A stretch of DNA of 33,384 bases from Seminavis robusta (lineage: Eukaryota > Bacillariophyta > Bacillariophyceae > Naviculales > Naviculaceae). Below the pieces are notes generated by a model, which saw only the letters and a program-made list of their open reading frames with translations, was not told the origin of the DNA and searched no databases. This document shows positions 20,301 to 30,968 of this stretch, piece after piece. The stretch spans positions 1 through 33,384 of the forward strand of contig CAICTM010001238.1 of the NCBI GenBank assembly GCA_903772945.1, read 5' to 3'. The translations under genes and the position numbers were made by a program. Numbering within the stretch: position 1 is the first letter of the stretch; each line of letters starts with the position of its first letter.

Positions 20301-22505
20301 TTCCCATCTCATGGATGTGCACCTTCTCCTTTCTTTTCTTTGCAGACAATGAACACTTGTGCCCGATTGGAAAGCTCCAGCAAGCCGAACCGAATCCAGT
20401 GCTCCAAGGCAACTGCAGAACAGATCATCAAGTCGGGAAAGGGAGCTTGGTTGCAACCACGATCAGACCCCATTGCTTTGAAAGGACTAGGTTCAATTGA
20501 AGGCTTCTGGGTCAATGTTTCTGGTGAACGAGCCGGCAGCGTGGCATCTTGTCGATCGAGCCAGGGATATGGATCTCCGATTGAAAGACCCGGCCTATTC
20601 CCAGAGCTCGATAAGCGCACGGTGCGACTTATTGACTGGAATGTTGAAATGCTATCCAGAATCATGATGGATATTGCAGCCAAACGAGCAAGCGTGAGCG
20701 CGTCTACGACGAAAAAGCAGGGTGCTGTGGCAGCTGAATTTGGAGATGCTCCTTTGGAGGAAGTCCGCGAGATCATTGTACGTCGAAAATCTCGCCATTT
20801 GATTGCTTGCCGCGACGTCTGGTTCTAATTGTCTCTTTCATACTGCACTTCCCTGATGATTCTTTCTTTCTAGACTTTGCCTGAGTTCGATCACCATGCT
20901 TCCCTGCAGAATCCCGAGGACCAGAAGATTCCCGTGGAAGTAGTAGAAGAGTTGAGGCTATTGGTCAGCCACATTGCTAGCATGTACAATGACAATCCTT
21001 TCCACAGTGAGTTTTGGTTGGCACTGTTGTGGAGAGTGTTGCCTCAACGTAAACTTACGAGTGCGATTGCCTATCTTTGTCGTGCAGACTTCAACCATGC
21101 CAGCCACGTTGTGATGAGCGTGATCAAGTTGATGGCCCGAATTGTGGCACCTTCGCACTTCGAAGACTTGATCAATGAAAGCCAGCAGGCAACTGCCTCT
21201 TCTCTGCATGAGTAAGTCCTTGGGCATTGCATGATTCGATTCTATACCGCTGCGGCTCACAATTCTCGCTGTTTCCTTTTATGTAGCCACACCTATGGTA
21301 TCACCAGGTAGGTGCAACCAGCCGGTCGTGGTTCTATGCATGCCCAAACGGCATTTTTTCTCTAACCGCTCTTTTCACTGCGGCCTTCAGCGACCCTTTG
21401 ACGCAGTTTGCCTGTGCTTTCTCTGCATTGATCCATGACGTTGGTACGGGGATGAAAAACATTGACGTTGCCTGGCTGCAGCAGGAATGCTTACTCACTT
21501 GACTTGCAAACCTCTGTTTCATCCTTTGAACAGATCATGTTGGGGTGTCCAACGCTCAGCTGGTCAAGGAAGGAGTCCCCATTGCCATCAAGTACAAGGA
21601 GCGCAGTGTAGCGGAACAGAACTCGCTGAACCTGAGTTGGGATTTGCTTATGCAACCAACCTACAGTGCACTCAGGGACTTTCTCTTTGAGACCCAAGCT
21701 GATTTGATCCGTTTCCGCCAGCTTGTGGTGAATTCGGTCATGTCTACTGACATTGTGGACACAGAATTGAAGAAATTGAGAAATGACCGATGGGACAAGG
21801 CCTTCAAGAAGGGTGACAGTGCTACCGCTGTGGATGAGAATCCAAGGGATGAAGTGAACAGGAAGGCAACCATTGTTGTACGTCAAGGACAGGCAACATT
21901 CTCATGACTCATGTGTGACTGCATGCTCAACCTTTGCTTTCTTGATTGCTTCCTTTTTGGTTTGTTGCTCCAGATCGAACACATTATCCAAGCCAGCGAC
22001 ATCAGGTATGCATTCCTATGAATTCTTTCTATCGGATTCATTGTCAGCACTCCCTCACCTCCCAACCTTTTCTTTTCCCAGTCACACAATGCAGCATTGG
22101 CATGTCTACAGGAGGTGGAATCAGAACTTGTTTGAAGAGCTTTACGTGGCTTACCTCAATGGAAGAATGGAGAAAGATCCAGCAACTTTCTGGTACAATG
22201 GAGAGATTGGATTCTTTGATTTCTACATCATTCCAATCACAAAGAAGCTGAAGGAGTGTGGAGTCTTTGGTGTCTCCTCGGATGAGTATCTGAACTATGC
22301 ACTTAAGAACAGAGAGGAATGGTTTAAGAAGGGTGAAGATGCTGTGGCCCTCATGGTTGAGGAAGTCAAGGAGAAGTATGGGGTCAAGGGAGCACCCAAC
22401 ACTGATTGTACTACCAGCACTGGTACAATGCCTTCAATTTCGGAGTCAGCTCCCATGGAGCAAGCTCTTCCCGCAGAAAAGATGGAGAACGAGGTTGACT
22501 GTTGA
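17335..22505 (+). CDS. Receptor-type guanylyl (or adenylyl) cyclase fused to a class I cyclic-nucleotide phosphodiesterase
   Basis: Nineteen exons joined by GT-AG introns give 1180 residues: 17335-17619, 17722-18651, 18752-18911, 19010-19242, 19341-19386, 19485-19574, 19669-19682, 19770-19815, 19901-20005, 20095-20153, 20247-20258, 20346-20777, 20874-21006, 21088-21211, 21287-21307, 21391-21443, 21534-21877, 21974-22005, 22082-22505. All phases agree. The acidic N-terminus is cytosolic; helices at about 61-85 and 423-445 enclose an extracellular domain of about 340 residues, perhaps CHASE-like. The class III cyclase domain (about 535-680) has both metal Asp, D540 in LFADISGFT and D584 in KVETVGDCY, and N663 and R667. 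E580 favours GTP, but the usual second guanine-selecting Cys is Gln656. The phosphodiesterase domain (about 805-1120) has HNFNH (848-852), HDVDH (912-916) and D1038. One protein could therefore make and hydrolyse cGMP or cAMP at a membrane. The ATG at 17335 is the first in a good context. Confidence 0.92.
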
Positions 22506-24154
22506 AAGGTGGGGAAGCTGTCAACTCTTGTGCGAGTCCACGGACAATACTAGTATCTAATTATAGTTTACATGATGATGCATCTTTCGGAAGCCGTTAT
22601 ACGAAGTATTTGCTCTGGCTGGGATCACTTACTACTAAGTGACGACTCGGAGACCCAGGCAGACAGGTGAGCGGAGGATTCAACCGGCTTGGAATGAGAA
22701 CCACTCTTTGAACGGCGCCGCATGGCTCCTTGGGCGAACCCGTACACAACTGATACCGTCGAAAGCTCCGTCGAGCGAGCAAGATGTGTGAGGTGCGGCT
22801 CCTTGGACGAACCCGTTCTTCGTACGACTGTGGGGGTGGAGAGAGAGAGAAAGGAATACAGTTGGCGGGCGGCTTGGTTGTTGCTTTGGCTGCATGGATA
22901 CCCCGGAGCAAGGCATGTCCGTCCAGGGCGGCAAATACCAAACAGACCAGGGTGTATTGCGAAAGGCAGGCTGGCTGTCGGCTCCGATTTGGTTTGCATC
23001 GATGGGACCCCCAAAACATGCACGTGCTGGGTGAGATGAAAGTCGGCACTGGGAGAGAAGTTGAAAGCAGCGTTCGAGAACCATCGGAGAGAAACACAAT
23101 GCAAGTCCGAGCTAGGAGAAGTTGGCGACCGACAGCCCGCTGCGCTTGGCAGCCCCATCGCGTCCTTCTTTTATTCTACCATACTAAATCCATTGTCGTG
23201 AAAAACCCAGACCTAAGTCCACCCTTTGCAAAGCGAGGACATGAAACCGAAGAAGCAGGAAGAGGCAGAGAGCAGCCAACCGGCTGGCTAAAGTACGTGA
23301 GCGCATCTGGGTGCCTCGGGGGGACTCGGCAACCAGAACCTGCATGGAGCATGGCGTGTCTCCATCAAACACAGTCCGACTTTCTCGAGGAACGAAAGGA
23401 GCTGTCGAGCCGAGACTCGAGGACGAAAAAAACGAACCATCGGCCGCTTCTCCAACTAACGTGCCGCTCCAGGGAATCGAATCCAACCTTCATGAGGAAC
23501 GAAAGGAAGAGTTAGTAGTCAGCAGGACGAACAGCCAAAGGAAGAGAACTACTCAGCATGAACAGTTCGCAAAACCTCCATGCTCTACATAGCCAAGGGT
23601 TCTGGACCCTGATGTGTGCAAGTCTGTATGGGTTACTGCAACAGCCTGCGCAGGCAATACACTCCACACTCAACGATCCAGGACACTGGGGTACCGGTAT
23701 GGCGCAACTGCCACCGCCTCAAAAAAGCATCAAACTTAACACGCGTAATCACGTAGACATTAAAATAAAAAAGCTACGAACGTTATGCTTTTTGCTTTGC
23801 TTTTAGTTATTTAGAGTTGCGTGTTTATACGCAAGTTTACGCACATTTGTGCATTTAGAAGCACATCGTCGCGAAGTCCGAAAGTTGCCCCATACCCCTG
23901 ACATAAGTATAGATTCGTACAGTAGGTTACCTGGTATACCAACCTGGTATCGCCTCTGCTTTCCGATGGTTGCCAATGGATGGTTGCCAGGGCGAACCAG
24001 AAACTGCATGGTGGCTGGCATGCCTCGGCCCGGCACCTCTTCGCACTTTAGTCCCCTCTAAACCCATACATAGTAACGCCACAAGTAATTTTACAGCACT
24101 CTCACTTTTACCGCATTTGATAGCAACCCAAACCAAAACGCCGGAGGCAGCACC
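22506..24154. other. Intergenic stretch without a supported gene
   Basis: The first 140 bp are the cyclase 3' flank, shared with 10015-10170. A 20-bp direct repeat, GGCTCCTTGGGCGAACCCGT, lies at 22724-22743 and, with one mismatch, at 22797-22816. GAGGAACGAAAGGA occurs at 23387 and 23494. A plus-strand frame of 243 codons (22784-23515) and overlapping minus-strand frames of 140-177 codons have no recognisable domains; being open in several frames at once, they look fortuitous. The last 90 bp lead into the next gene. Confidence 0.5.
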
Positions 24155-26977
24155 ATGGATAACAACAACTATGACTCTCTGATCCTTTCCCACCCAGAAG
24201 TGGTTGTGACCATTGGGAACAACATCTACTACTTGCTGCATTTCTTTGTACTGTGCTGGTTACTAATCTATTCAGTTGCGGGGACAGTTCTGCTCGAGGT
24301 TGGCTGCCGTTGGCTACCGAAGAGCTTTGGGGCCATGTCACCATCCCAGCAATACAAGGTGATATTCTGGGCATTGGAATCAGTGGTGGGCATAATTTCC
24401 ATTGTGGAAATAGTGTTGTGGTTTCCTCAATCTATTGCCTTTCATGGGACGATCCACTCTGCCCGCATTACAGGAAACGCTGACATGGATTGGAACCACC
24501 CAGTGAGTTGGTTGCACAATCTGAACCAAGTTATCAAGGTAGCAGGTTGGGCAGTCACTCCTCTCTTATTGGCATACCTCTTCAAGCTTTGCTTCTTTGT
24601 AAAGGAATACCGCCTACGCCCTCTGGTGATTCTTCACCATCTTGTCTGCATTGGCAATTTCATGTTCATATTGTCAGCCGTTCTTTCTACCCTGGATGGG
24701 AAGTGGATGGAGCTAGCCATCATTTTTTCACTCAACATTGCTCTGGAATTCCCTGTATCCATTGCCCTCATTCTTTACCGCTTCCAGTCACCACTCACCA
24801 TCACATCATTTCCTATTGCACTTGTCTGTGAGACTCTACTCAGACTCACTGTTTGGGTACGAGCTACAGTCAACTACTGGGATCTCTGCTTTCAGCCAAC
24901 AACCCTGACAATCTATGAAAGGATCTGGAGGGTGTACTATCCCTTTCTGCTTCTGACAGTACTCTCTATCGAAATCTATACAGTTGGGATTCACCTCACG
25001 TTGTACCATCGCAGCAAGAAGATACAGAAAACAACTGGAGGAGAGCAAGAGGCCCAGTATGACAGAGCAGCTTCTGATACGGTGAAGACTATCGATGCAG
25101 CTGGTGGGGTTACGAGTGCAAACTCCTCAACTTTCGATATGGACACGGCTGATGCTTCTGAGAGACAGGATGATGCTGTTGCCCAAGAGTCATCAACAAG
25201 CCACGCAGAACCAACCAAGAATGTCACTTGGCAACAAGCTTTTGTCAACAACCTGCCAGATTTTTCTAACCTGATCATCAGCATCCTTCTTGTTGCTGTC
25301 TTTTCCAATCCATATGTCCTTCCCATTGCCGATCGACCAGCAGCTGAACCCCATCAAGAATCTTTGAGAGTAGCCATTGTTGGAGGAGGTGTGGCTGGCA
25401 TGGGTGCTGCTCTGGCCTTCCAGCAATCCCAAAACAATGCATCGGCCTATGAAGTAGACCTCTTTGAGGCACATACTGAATTTGGAGGAGCTGCTTCTAC
25501 ATACTACTCAGAAAAGAAGTTTGAGCCTCCATTTGTGGAGCATGCCTTTGTTGCCTTTTTGGAGTATTACAACTTTGAGAAACTGCTTGACTGGTTGGGA
25601 GTGGAGTACAAGTCCATGGCAGCTAGCTTTACTATTCAATATGAGACTCCAGTCAGCTTCTCCAATGACAGGGTATCAAGCACTGGGGAAATTTTGGGTT
25701 CCTCCTTGCCCCCACCATTCAATGACCGCAACCGCATTCTCAAGTATCAAGATGAGATCCATCTCTTGGCCAAAGATCTCAAGGATGCCTATGATGATTG
25801 GAATGAGGCTCAGCTCATGGAAACCACTCTGGGAGAGTTCACAAACCCAGAACATGGAGTTTACTCAGAGGACTTTCTCCGAGACTACTTGGCTCCGTGT
25901 TTGGAAGCCTATGTTGCCACTGGTGCAGCCTTGTTTGACATGCCAATTGCCCTTTTGAAAACATTTGAGGCTCGTTTTGGTTTGTGTCTGTCACCGTCCC
26001 GAGTCAATATTCATTATGTATCCAATGGTACCAGTGCCTACGTTGAGCAGCTGCGTCAGCACTTGGAAGTTGATGACAGAATCCATCTGCATTCCGGCAA
26101 TGGAATTGTGGCAGCCCAAATGGCGAACCAGCCAGAGGGAGGCAGAGCTGCAAAACTTCTAGACTCAAATGGCATTTGGAGGGAATATGACCATGTCATC
26201 TTCACACTACAGCGGCCTCAGGTACGGGAAATACTGGATCATCCCAGCTCCGTGGTGTGTGAATTTCCTCTTCACAAGGCCCAAGGGAGTGCGTGCCAGT
26301 CTCTGTACGAGCAACTCTTTCCAAGGAATGATCTTCTTGGGAGCTACAAACACACCATTGTTCACTCCGACATTGACTATATTGCCAAGTTCACTGCCAA
26401 CCTGTCTACACCATCAGATGGATGCCATTATCTTGAGGGCTACAACTTTTTGATGAAGAATGCTGGTGACAAGCGGAATCTTCAAAGGTTTACCAACATC
26501 TTCAACAGCAACAACATGGATCCCATGCATTGCAATGAACACGTGATACCCCCTTTCCAGCTAACAACAAAGAATTTTGATAACCAAACCTTAAAGGAGA
26601 TTGGCTTATCTCCGGATCGAATAGTGGAAGACAAGAAATGGCTTCATCCCAGTCATGATGTCAAATTTTTCAAGCTCGGTCGTTCTTCTCATGCTATTCA
26701 AGGTCTGGGATCGTTTTGGTTTGCAGGGGCTGCTTTCAACTTCAATTTCCATGAAGAGGCATTGGTGTCTGGGTTTGTGATTGCCGAGAGACTGGGGGCA
26801 GGCTACATGTTTCATGATAATGCCCTTGCATTGACCAGCTTCTTGAGATCACGGGCTTGGCTCCTGTATGGACTGAACCCGATGATGCCTCCAATGGTCC
26901 CTCGTGGAAGTAGTGAAAGGAGCTTGGTCTGGCGTGGACAGCCCATTCATCCAGAGGTGTCCAAGCTTAAGCTTTGA
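24155..26977 (+). CDS. TLC-like multi-pass membrane domain fused to a COG2907-like FAD oxidoreductase
   Basis: One uninterrupted frame encodes 940 residues from an ATG in a good context (CAGCACCATGG). The N-terminal 285 residues hold about seven hydrophobic segments (24-50, 67-90, 126-149, 156-180, 184-210, 214-239, 260-285). His161-His162 lie in the fourth, and a MELA-FSLNIALEFP stretch follows; this resembles the TRAM-LAG1-CLN8 (TLC) domain of ceramide synthase relatives. A Ser-, Asp- and Glu-rich linker (286-368) and a hydrophobic segment (370-391) come next. At 406-420 VAIVGGGVAGMGAAL is a GxGxxG dinucleotide fold, with Glu438 as the likely ribose-binding acid and FGG after it. The family end is at about 854-885: FWFAGAAFNFNFHEEALVSG and AERLG. 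COG2907 proteins are predicted NAD/FAD amine-oxidase-like enzymes, often encoded beside cyclopropane fatty-acid synthases in bacteria. A membrane lipid redox role is inference. The gene is intronless, unlike its upstream neighbour. Confidence 0.88.
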   Translation: MDNNNYDSLILSHPEVVVTIGNNIYYLLHFFVLCWLLIYSVAGTVLLEVGCRWLPKSFGAMSPSQQYKVIFWALESVVGIISIVEIVLWFPQSIAFHGTIHSARITGNADMDWNHPVSWLHNLNQVIKVAGWAVTPLLLAYLFKLCFFVKEYRLRPLVILHHLVCIGNFMFILSAVLSTLDGKWMELAIIFSLNIALEFPVSIALILYRFQSPLTITSFPIALVCETLLRLTVWVRATVNYWDLCFQPTTLTIYERIWRVYYPFLLLTVLSIEIYTVGIHLTLYHRSKKIQKTTGGEQEAQYDRAASDTVKTIDAAGGVTSANSSTFDMDTADASERQDDAVAQESSTSHAEPTKNVTWQQAFVNNLPDFSNLIISILLVAVFSNPYVLPIADRPAAEPHQESLRVAIVGGGVAGMGAALAFQQSQNNASAYEVDLFEAHTEFGGAASTYYSEKKFEPPFVEHAFVAFLEYYNFEKLLDWLGVEYKSMAASFTIQYETPVSFSNDRVSSTGEILGSSLPPPFNDRNRILKYQDEIHLLAKDLKDAYDDWNEAQLMETTLGEFTNPEHGVYSEDFLRDYLAPCLEAYVATGAALFDMPIALLKTFEARFGLCLSPSRVNIHYVSNGTSAYVEQLRQHLEVDDRIHLHSGNGIVAAQMANQPEGGRAAKLLDSNGIWREYDHVIFTLQRPQVREILDHPSSVVCEFPLHKAQGSACQSLYEQLFPRNDLLGSYKHTIVHSDIDYIAKFTANLSTPSDGCHYLEGYNFLMKNAGDKRNLQRFTNIFNSNNMDPMHCNEHVIPPFQLTTKNFDNQTLKEIGLSPDRIVEDKKWLHPSHDVKFFKLGRSSHAIQGLGSFWFAGAAFNFNFHEEALVSGFVIAERLGAGYMFHDNALALTSFLRSRAWLLYGLNPMMPPMVPRGSSERSLVWRGQPIHPEVSKLKL

Positions 26978-28369
26978 ATCCCTTGGTCCAGTTTTGAAAG
27001 TGGCTGTTGGGTCGATCAGTAAGGCAACGGTCTACTTCACTGTACTTCTGTGTGGGGAGTTGAATGCTGTCGCACCCATCCCCACTGCATCATCTCATTC
27101 AATCAAGTTTCGAGTCTGGGTGTCATATAAAAATAAGCCACGTTTTGAGTGCATATGTAATCACGCGGATAATCATAGCATAAAACATCTCATGGGAGAA
27201 GTCTGCTTGGGAACTGCCACCCTGTGGCCGTAGTTGTTCTCTGCCAGTACGGATAGTCACTGCATGGCTATACCTCTAGGTAGGAGTGGCTTCCATGTGG
27301 GGTTGACTGGCCCTCTCCGAAAGCATGACAACCTCATTTTCTGCGCCCAGGAACGGGGGCTCCGCCTTTGTGCAGTCTGGTGCTGATGTTGGGGTTCACG
27401 GAGCCCGATCGGTGGCCGCCGTGGCAACAGAAATATAATCCCTATTCACTAATATAGCCATCTTGCTCCATTTGCTCCAGGCGTGCGAGCACATATTTGA
27501 ATATCTTTCAGGGAAAACAAGGGCCCTCAACGATCCTCGTGTGAAAGATTTCCGTTCTCCAGCTTCATCGAACAGATCGATGGCGCCAACGAAAACACAT
27601 TCATGAGAGTCGTCCAAAACTTTACACACAGTGCAACGGGGCTACCGGTACAGATCAAATCAAGTTGTACGTGTCAGGGATGCAATGGTCCGTCATAGAT
27701 TTGAGTATATCATCAAACAAGATGCCAAGAAGGTACGATACTACGTTCATCAGCTACGTCGACGAGGTAGCTATTTTCTGTTCATTCTGCTTTTGGCCTG
27801 ACGGATGCAGTCTTTAAAAGACGGGATCGTTCATGATGTTGGCAACATGTATGTGTGCACTTGAGGTGAGGCTACGTCAATTTAGTGTGGAGTTAAATGA
27901 AGTAGGGTTGGACAGTACCTACCCGGTACCTTGGCGAGACAAGGCCTGCGGCAAACCGAGTCCGGATGAGTCGTATGATACCGGTGGAGGGAGGATTTAA
28001 AACCGCCCCTCGCTTCCAGGCCAGACGTTTCCTACCGAATATGGAGAGTCGAGTCGCAGACCCGTAGCTACATCCCCAGCAATCCATGCAGTCTTCCGAG
28101 GCCCAACAGCCAGCAGCACGACGATTTGCTGTCACTACGGTACGAATGAAGGCACCGAGATGTTCCTTGATGGCGGAGCTTTGGTACAGGGGCCGATGCC
28201 AACGAGCCAGTCTGTCCTGTAGCACACAATGTATAAGGAAAGAGTACGGAATCGAATCGAATCGAATCATTAAGTAATTCTACGATAATCGCATTCATAT
28301 CCGTGCTCCATTGCCTGGGGGGCCACGTTTGTGGGCTTCTACTTTCGTTGGGAACTTTTTTGCTCTAGA
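26978..28369. other. Gene-free stretch between convergent genes
   Basis: It must hold the 3' UTRs of the two converging genes. A short AATCG repeat lies at 28246-28268. Small frames on both strands, up to 125 codons at 27893-28270 minus, have no recognisable content. Confidence 0.5.
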
Positions 28370-29383
28370 CTATTCCAACCACGGCTTGACAATCTCCATG
28401 GATTTCTTCCACAATGCTTCCGCCAGGGCATCATTGGATGCGTCCTCCGATACGTTTGTCACGACGAATCCTTCCTCTGGCGTGGCCCCCTTGGACTTGT
28501 CCGCCGCACAATAGTAGGATCCATTTGGGATATCGGGATGGGTCGCCATGGTGACTAGCCTGGCCCCGGCGACCTCCACGGGAATAGAGAATCCTATAAT
28601 GCTGGCCAAGAGTGTCAATGCTTTCGCCTTCCACCACGATTCCTGCCGCAGAGATTCAAAGAGTCCCGTGGTAGGGACAAATCCTGGATTGAAGCAACAG
28701 GTGGTGAGGGTTTTGGGGAATAATTCTCCGGTGGCGGCTTGTCGGCACATGAGTATATTGCACAATTTGGAATCCTTGTAGACTTTGGCACCAGAGTATT
28801 CTGTGGATCCATCGACCATGGTGGGTCCCTGAGGATTTTGTTTCAGATTGACACCCAATCCACTCAAACCCCCCAAGGTGGCCGTCTTGCCTCCGGATTG
28901 TCCTGCTCTTAGAGAAGGATCGTGGACAGACGATGCCGTGAGGACCAATCGAGGATTCTCTGCGGATGCCATCAGTTTGTCTAGAAGCAAGTGTGCCAGC
29001 AAAAAGTGTCCCAAATGATTCACCCCAATGGTCGGCTCGTATCCTTGTTGCGTCAAAAAGGGAGGCTCCTGGATGCTAGTGGAAGGAGACATGCCGGCAT
29101 TGAGACACACCACATCCAACCGATGCACTCGCGTTTGGACATCTTGCGCAAACGCCTTGACGGAGTCAAAGTCCGAGAGATTGCACGCCTTGAGGGCGAC
29201 ACCACCGCCAGCTTGTTCCGCGGCGTGTTGGGCTCGAGCGTCGGATCGACAGGCATGATACACCGTGTGGCCCTCGGCAATCAACTGCTTGGCGGCAGCC
29301 AATCCAACGCCTTGGGAGCTACCAGTGATGAGAATGTGCAAGCAGCGTCGTTGCTGATCGTCCTTAGTAGCCTCCAAACTCAT
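28370..29383 (-). CDS. Short-chain dehydrogenase, protochlorophyllide-reductase-like
   Basis: An intronless gene of 337 residues. I start it at the ATG at 29383; the open frame reaches six codons further upstream but has no ATG there. The SDR signature is complete: TGSSQGVG (20-27) for NADP(H), CNLSD (68-71), LNAG (94-97), the catalytic Ser152 in LTASSVHD, and Tyr202-x3-Lys206 in GAKVYKDSKLCN. The last motif, with its Cys208, and the later FNPGFVPTTGLF block are those of protochlorophyllide oxidoreductase and its close relatives. The N-terminus shows no signal peptide or plastid ASAF-type motif, so plastid targeting is not supported. It may be a cytosolic relative acting on another carbonyl or retinoid-like substrate. 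It converges with the TLC-FAD gene. Confidence 0.9.
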   Translation of the reverse strand: MSLEATKDDQQRRCLHILITGSSQGVGLAAAKQLIAEGHTVYHACRSDARAQHAAEQAGGGVALKACNLSDFDSVKAFAQDVQTRVHRLDVVCLNAGMSPSTSIQEPPFLTQQGYEPTIGVNHLGHFLLAHLLLDKLMASAENPRLVLTASSVHDPSLRAGQSGGKTATLGGLSGLGVNLKQNPQGPTMVDGSTEYSGAKVYKDSKLCNILMCRQAATGELFPKTLTTCCFNPGFVPTTGLFESLRQESWWKAKALTLLASIIGFSIPVEVAGARLVTMATHPDIPNGSYYCAADKSKGATPEEGFVVTNVSEDASNDALAEALWKKSMEIVKPWLE

Positions 29384-30692
29384 GTTGCATGGATTACCCA
29401 CAACAAGATCTTCTATTCCGAAATAAAAGATGGGGCACCAGAGTGCAGAACAATAAGTCAGCCGTGATCGACGAGGGTCTGAAAAGATCCAAAAAGCAGC
29501 GAACGTCTTGCTGACTTTGCAGAAAAGGGCTTAATCAAACTGACAGCACCTTAAATCTCTGTTCAAAATAAGCAATAGCGTCGCAACTTGACTTATCGCA
29601 CACTTACGATCATGGCTCCAACCAATGCCTTCTCGTGGTTGGTTCAGGTTTGCAGCTGGCTAAGACAGCTTGATGTTTCCCGTGCATACAGGCGCAGCCA
29701 GGAAAATGGATGTTTGATGCTGGCACAATCGCAGAGGAAGGGGGGGTGTCACTCCAAAACAGCCTTGTAGGCACCTGCTAGCTAACACAAGAGACGCATA
29801 CAGTAGGAGAGAACAGCAATTCTCAGCAAGGCCGAACAACAATATGACGCCAGAGCTTGAAATGGCCCCGACGGGAAGCTTTCAAGAGCTACACAACAGG
29901 CCCGTACTGGTACTGGGACCGTATGGTTTAACTGAGTACAAGGCTTAATTAATTAAAAGGACAAGCTCTCTACACACTGTAGGTTTGTTTCACAGGGAGA
30001 TGGTTAAAGTGGACTATCATATGCATGGGAAGCAATGGACTTGAGATCATGGGCAGCCGTGCGTTGCAAGGGGCTGGAGCCTGAGCCTGACAACCAAGAT
30101 CAAGCGGACGAACCGAAGAAGGGAAGGATGGCAAGGAAGGAGGCCAGGGAAAGTGGAATGGGTGAGAGGACAAGGCTGGCCATAGAGGTTGCTTCGTTTG
30201 GATACAAAGGAAATAAATAGTAAATCAATCCAAATGCTGCTACTCTGGCTGGCTCTCTAGCTAGCTAGCTAGCTAGTAGCCAGGATACGGGTAGAATCGA
30301 ATTGGGGAGAGAGGACGCTGAGGAAGTGTTAGGCGCGACCCCCGCAAAACAGGCCTGCAAATGAAGTAGCGTCTCAGTCCTGTTCCTGGAAAGTACCGGT
30401 ACACAAAGAGAATAATCATCTTTCCGATGGTGCCTAATAAGAATAACCTATTTAACTCTTTGACCCTTAATTCAAAATAAGCTATTAATACAGTCGTACT
30501 TTGCGGAGCGATTGCTTTCCGGGTTCGGGATCGGACTTCGGGATGGTGAAGCCCATCACTTTTGTACTCGACTAGCTAGCTCTAGCTAGCTAGCTTTCAA
30601 GGGGGAGTTCAGTCAGAGTTCGGTGGCTCATTCTTGGCTTACCAAATCACTTACTTCCACGAAGCATCTTAGACAACAAGCCATCAATCACC
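29384..30692. other. Gene-free stretch with long CTAG runs
   Basis: Five CTAG units in a row lie at 30257-30276, the longest run in the window; two more runs are at 30572-30579 and 30582-30593, about 100 bp before the small gene at 30693. An AT-rich TTAATTAATTAA word is at 29945. Short frames here have no recognisable content. Confidence 0.6.
30257..30276. repeat. Longest CTAG run, five units
   Basis: A perfect 20-bp self-complementary tract of CTAG repeats. Confidence 0.95.
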
Positions 30693-30968
30693 ATGACACC
30701 ATCAAAGCCCAAGGATGATATGGACAGCTCGAACAACAGCCACACGGACTGTCTCGAGGACGACCCCAGCTTCCGTCCCAGCACGTTGCAAGTTCGAAGG
30801 CTCCAGGCAGTGGACGAGGAGGCAGTGCTGGCAGAAGCAGAGGAAAAGTTGGAACATCCCTGCAAAAGCAAAGCGAAGTACGTCGTCGGTGCTGCAATCA
30901 TGGTGGTCGTTATCATATTTGCAATCTTCATGATCAGATCGGTAAAGAACAGTACCCGAGCCTCCTAA
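30693..30968 (+). CDS. Putative small single-pass membrane protein (91 residues)
   Basis: The ATG lies in a good eukaryotic context (AATCACCATGACACC). The first 65 residues are hydrophilic and acidic, with Ser and Asp near the start and an AEAEEKLEHP stretch. Residues of about 68-86, YVVGAAIMVVVIIFAIFMI, form one clear membrane helix, followed by a short basic tail, RSVKNSTRAS. With no signal peptide, an N-in orientation is likely, as in a signal anchor or tail anchor. Diatom receptor-like proteins with leucine-rich repeats often have such an N-terminus, so this could be a truncated relative, but no extracellular domain follows before the stop. Frames on the other strand overlap it. The protein is not recognised. 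Confidence 0.45.
   Translation: MTPSKPKDDMDSSNNSHTDCLEDDPSFRPSTLQVRRLQAVDEEAVLAEAEEKLEHPCKSKAKYVVGAAIMVVVIIFAIFMIRSVKNSTRAS

Noticed and set aside
22784..23515. A 243-codon open frame after the cyclase gene
   Set aside because: Composition is mixed Arg, Ser and Gly without any domain. Three minus-strand frames of 139-177 codons cover part of the same bases, and internal direct repeats are present. Openness looks accidental.
29383..29401. A longer start for the dehydrogenase at 29401
   Set aside because: The upstream codon is GTG, not ATG, and the extension adds only six residues without a targeting signal.
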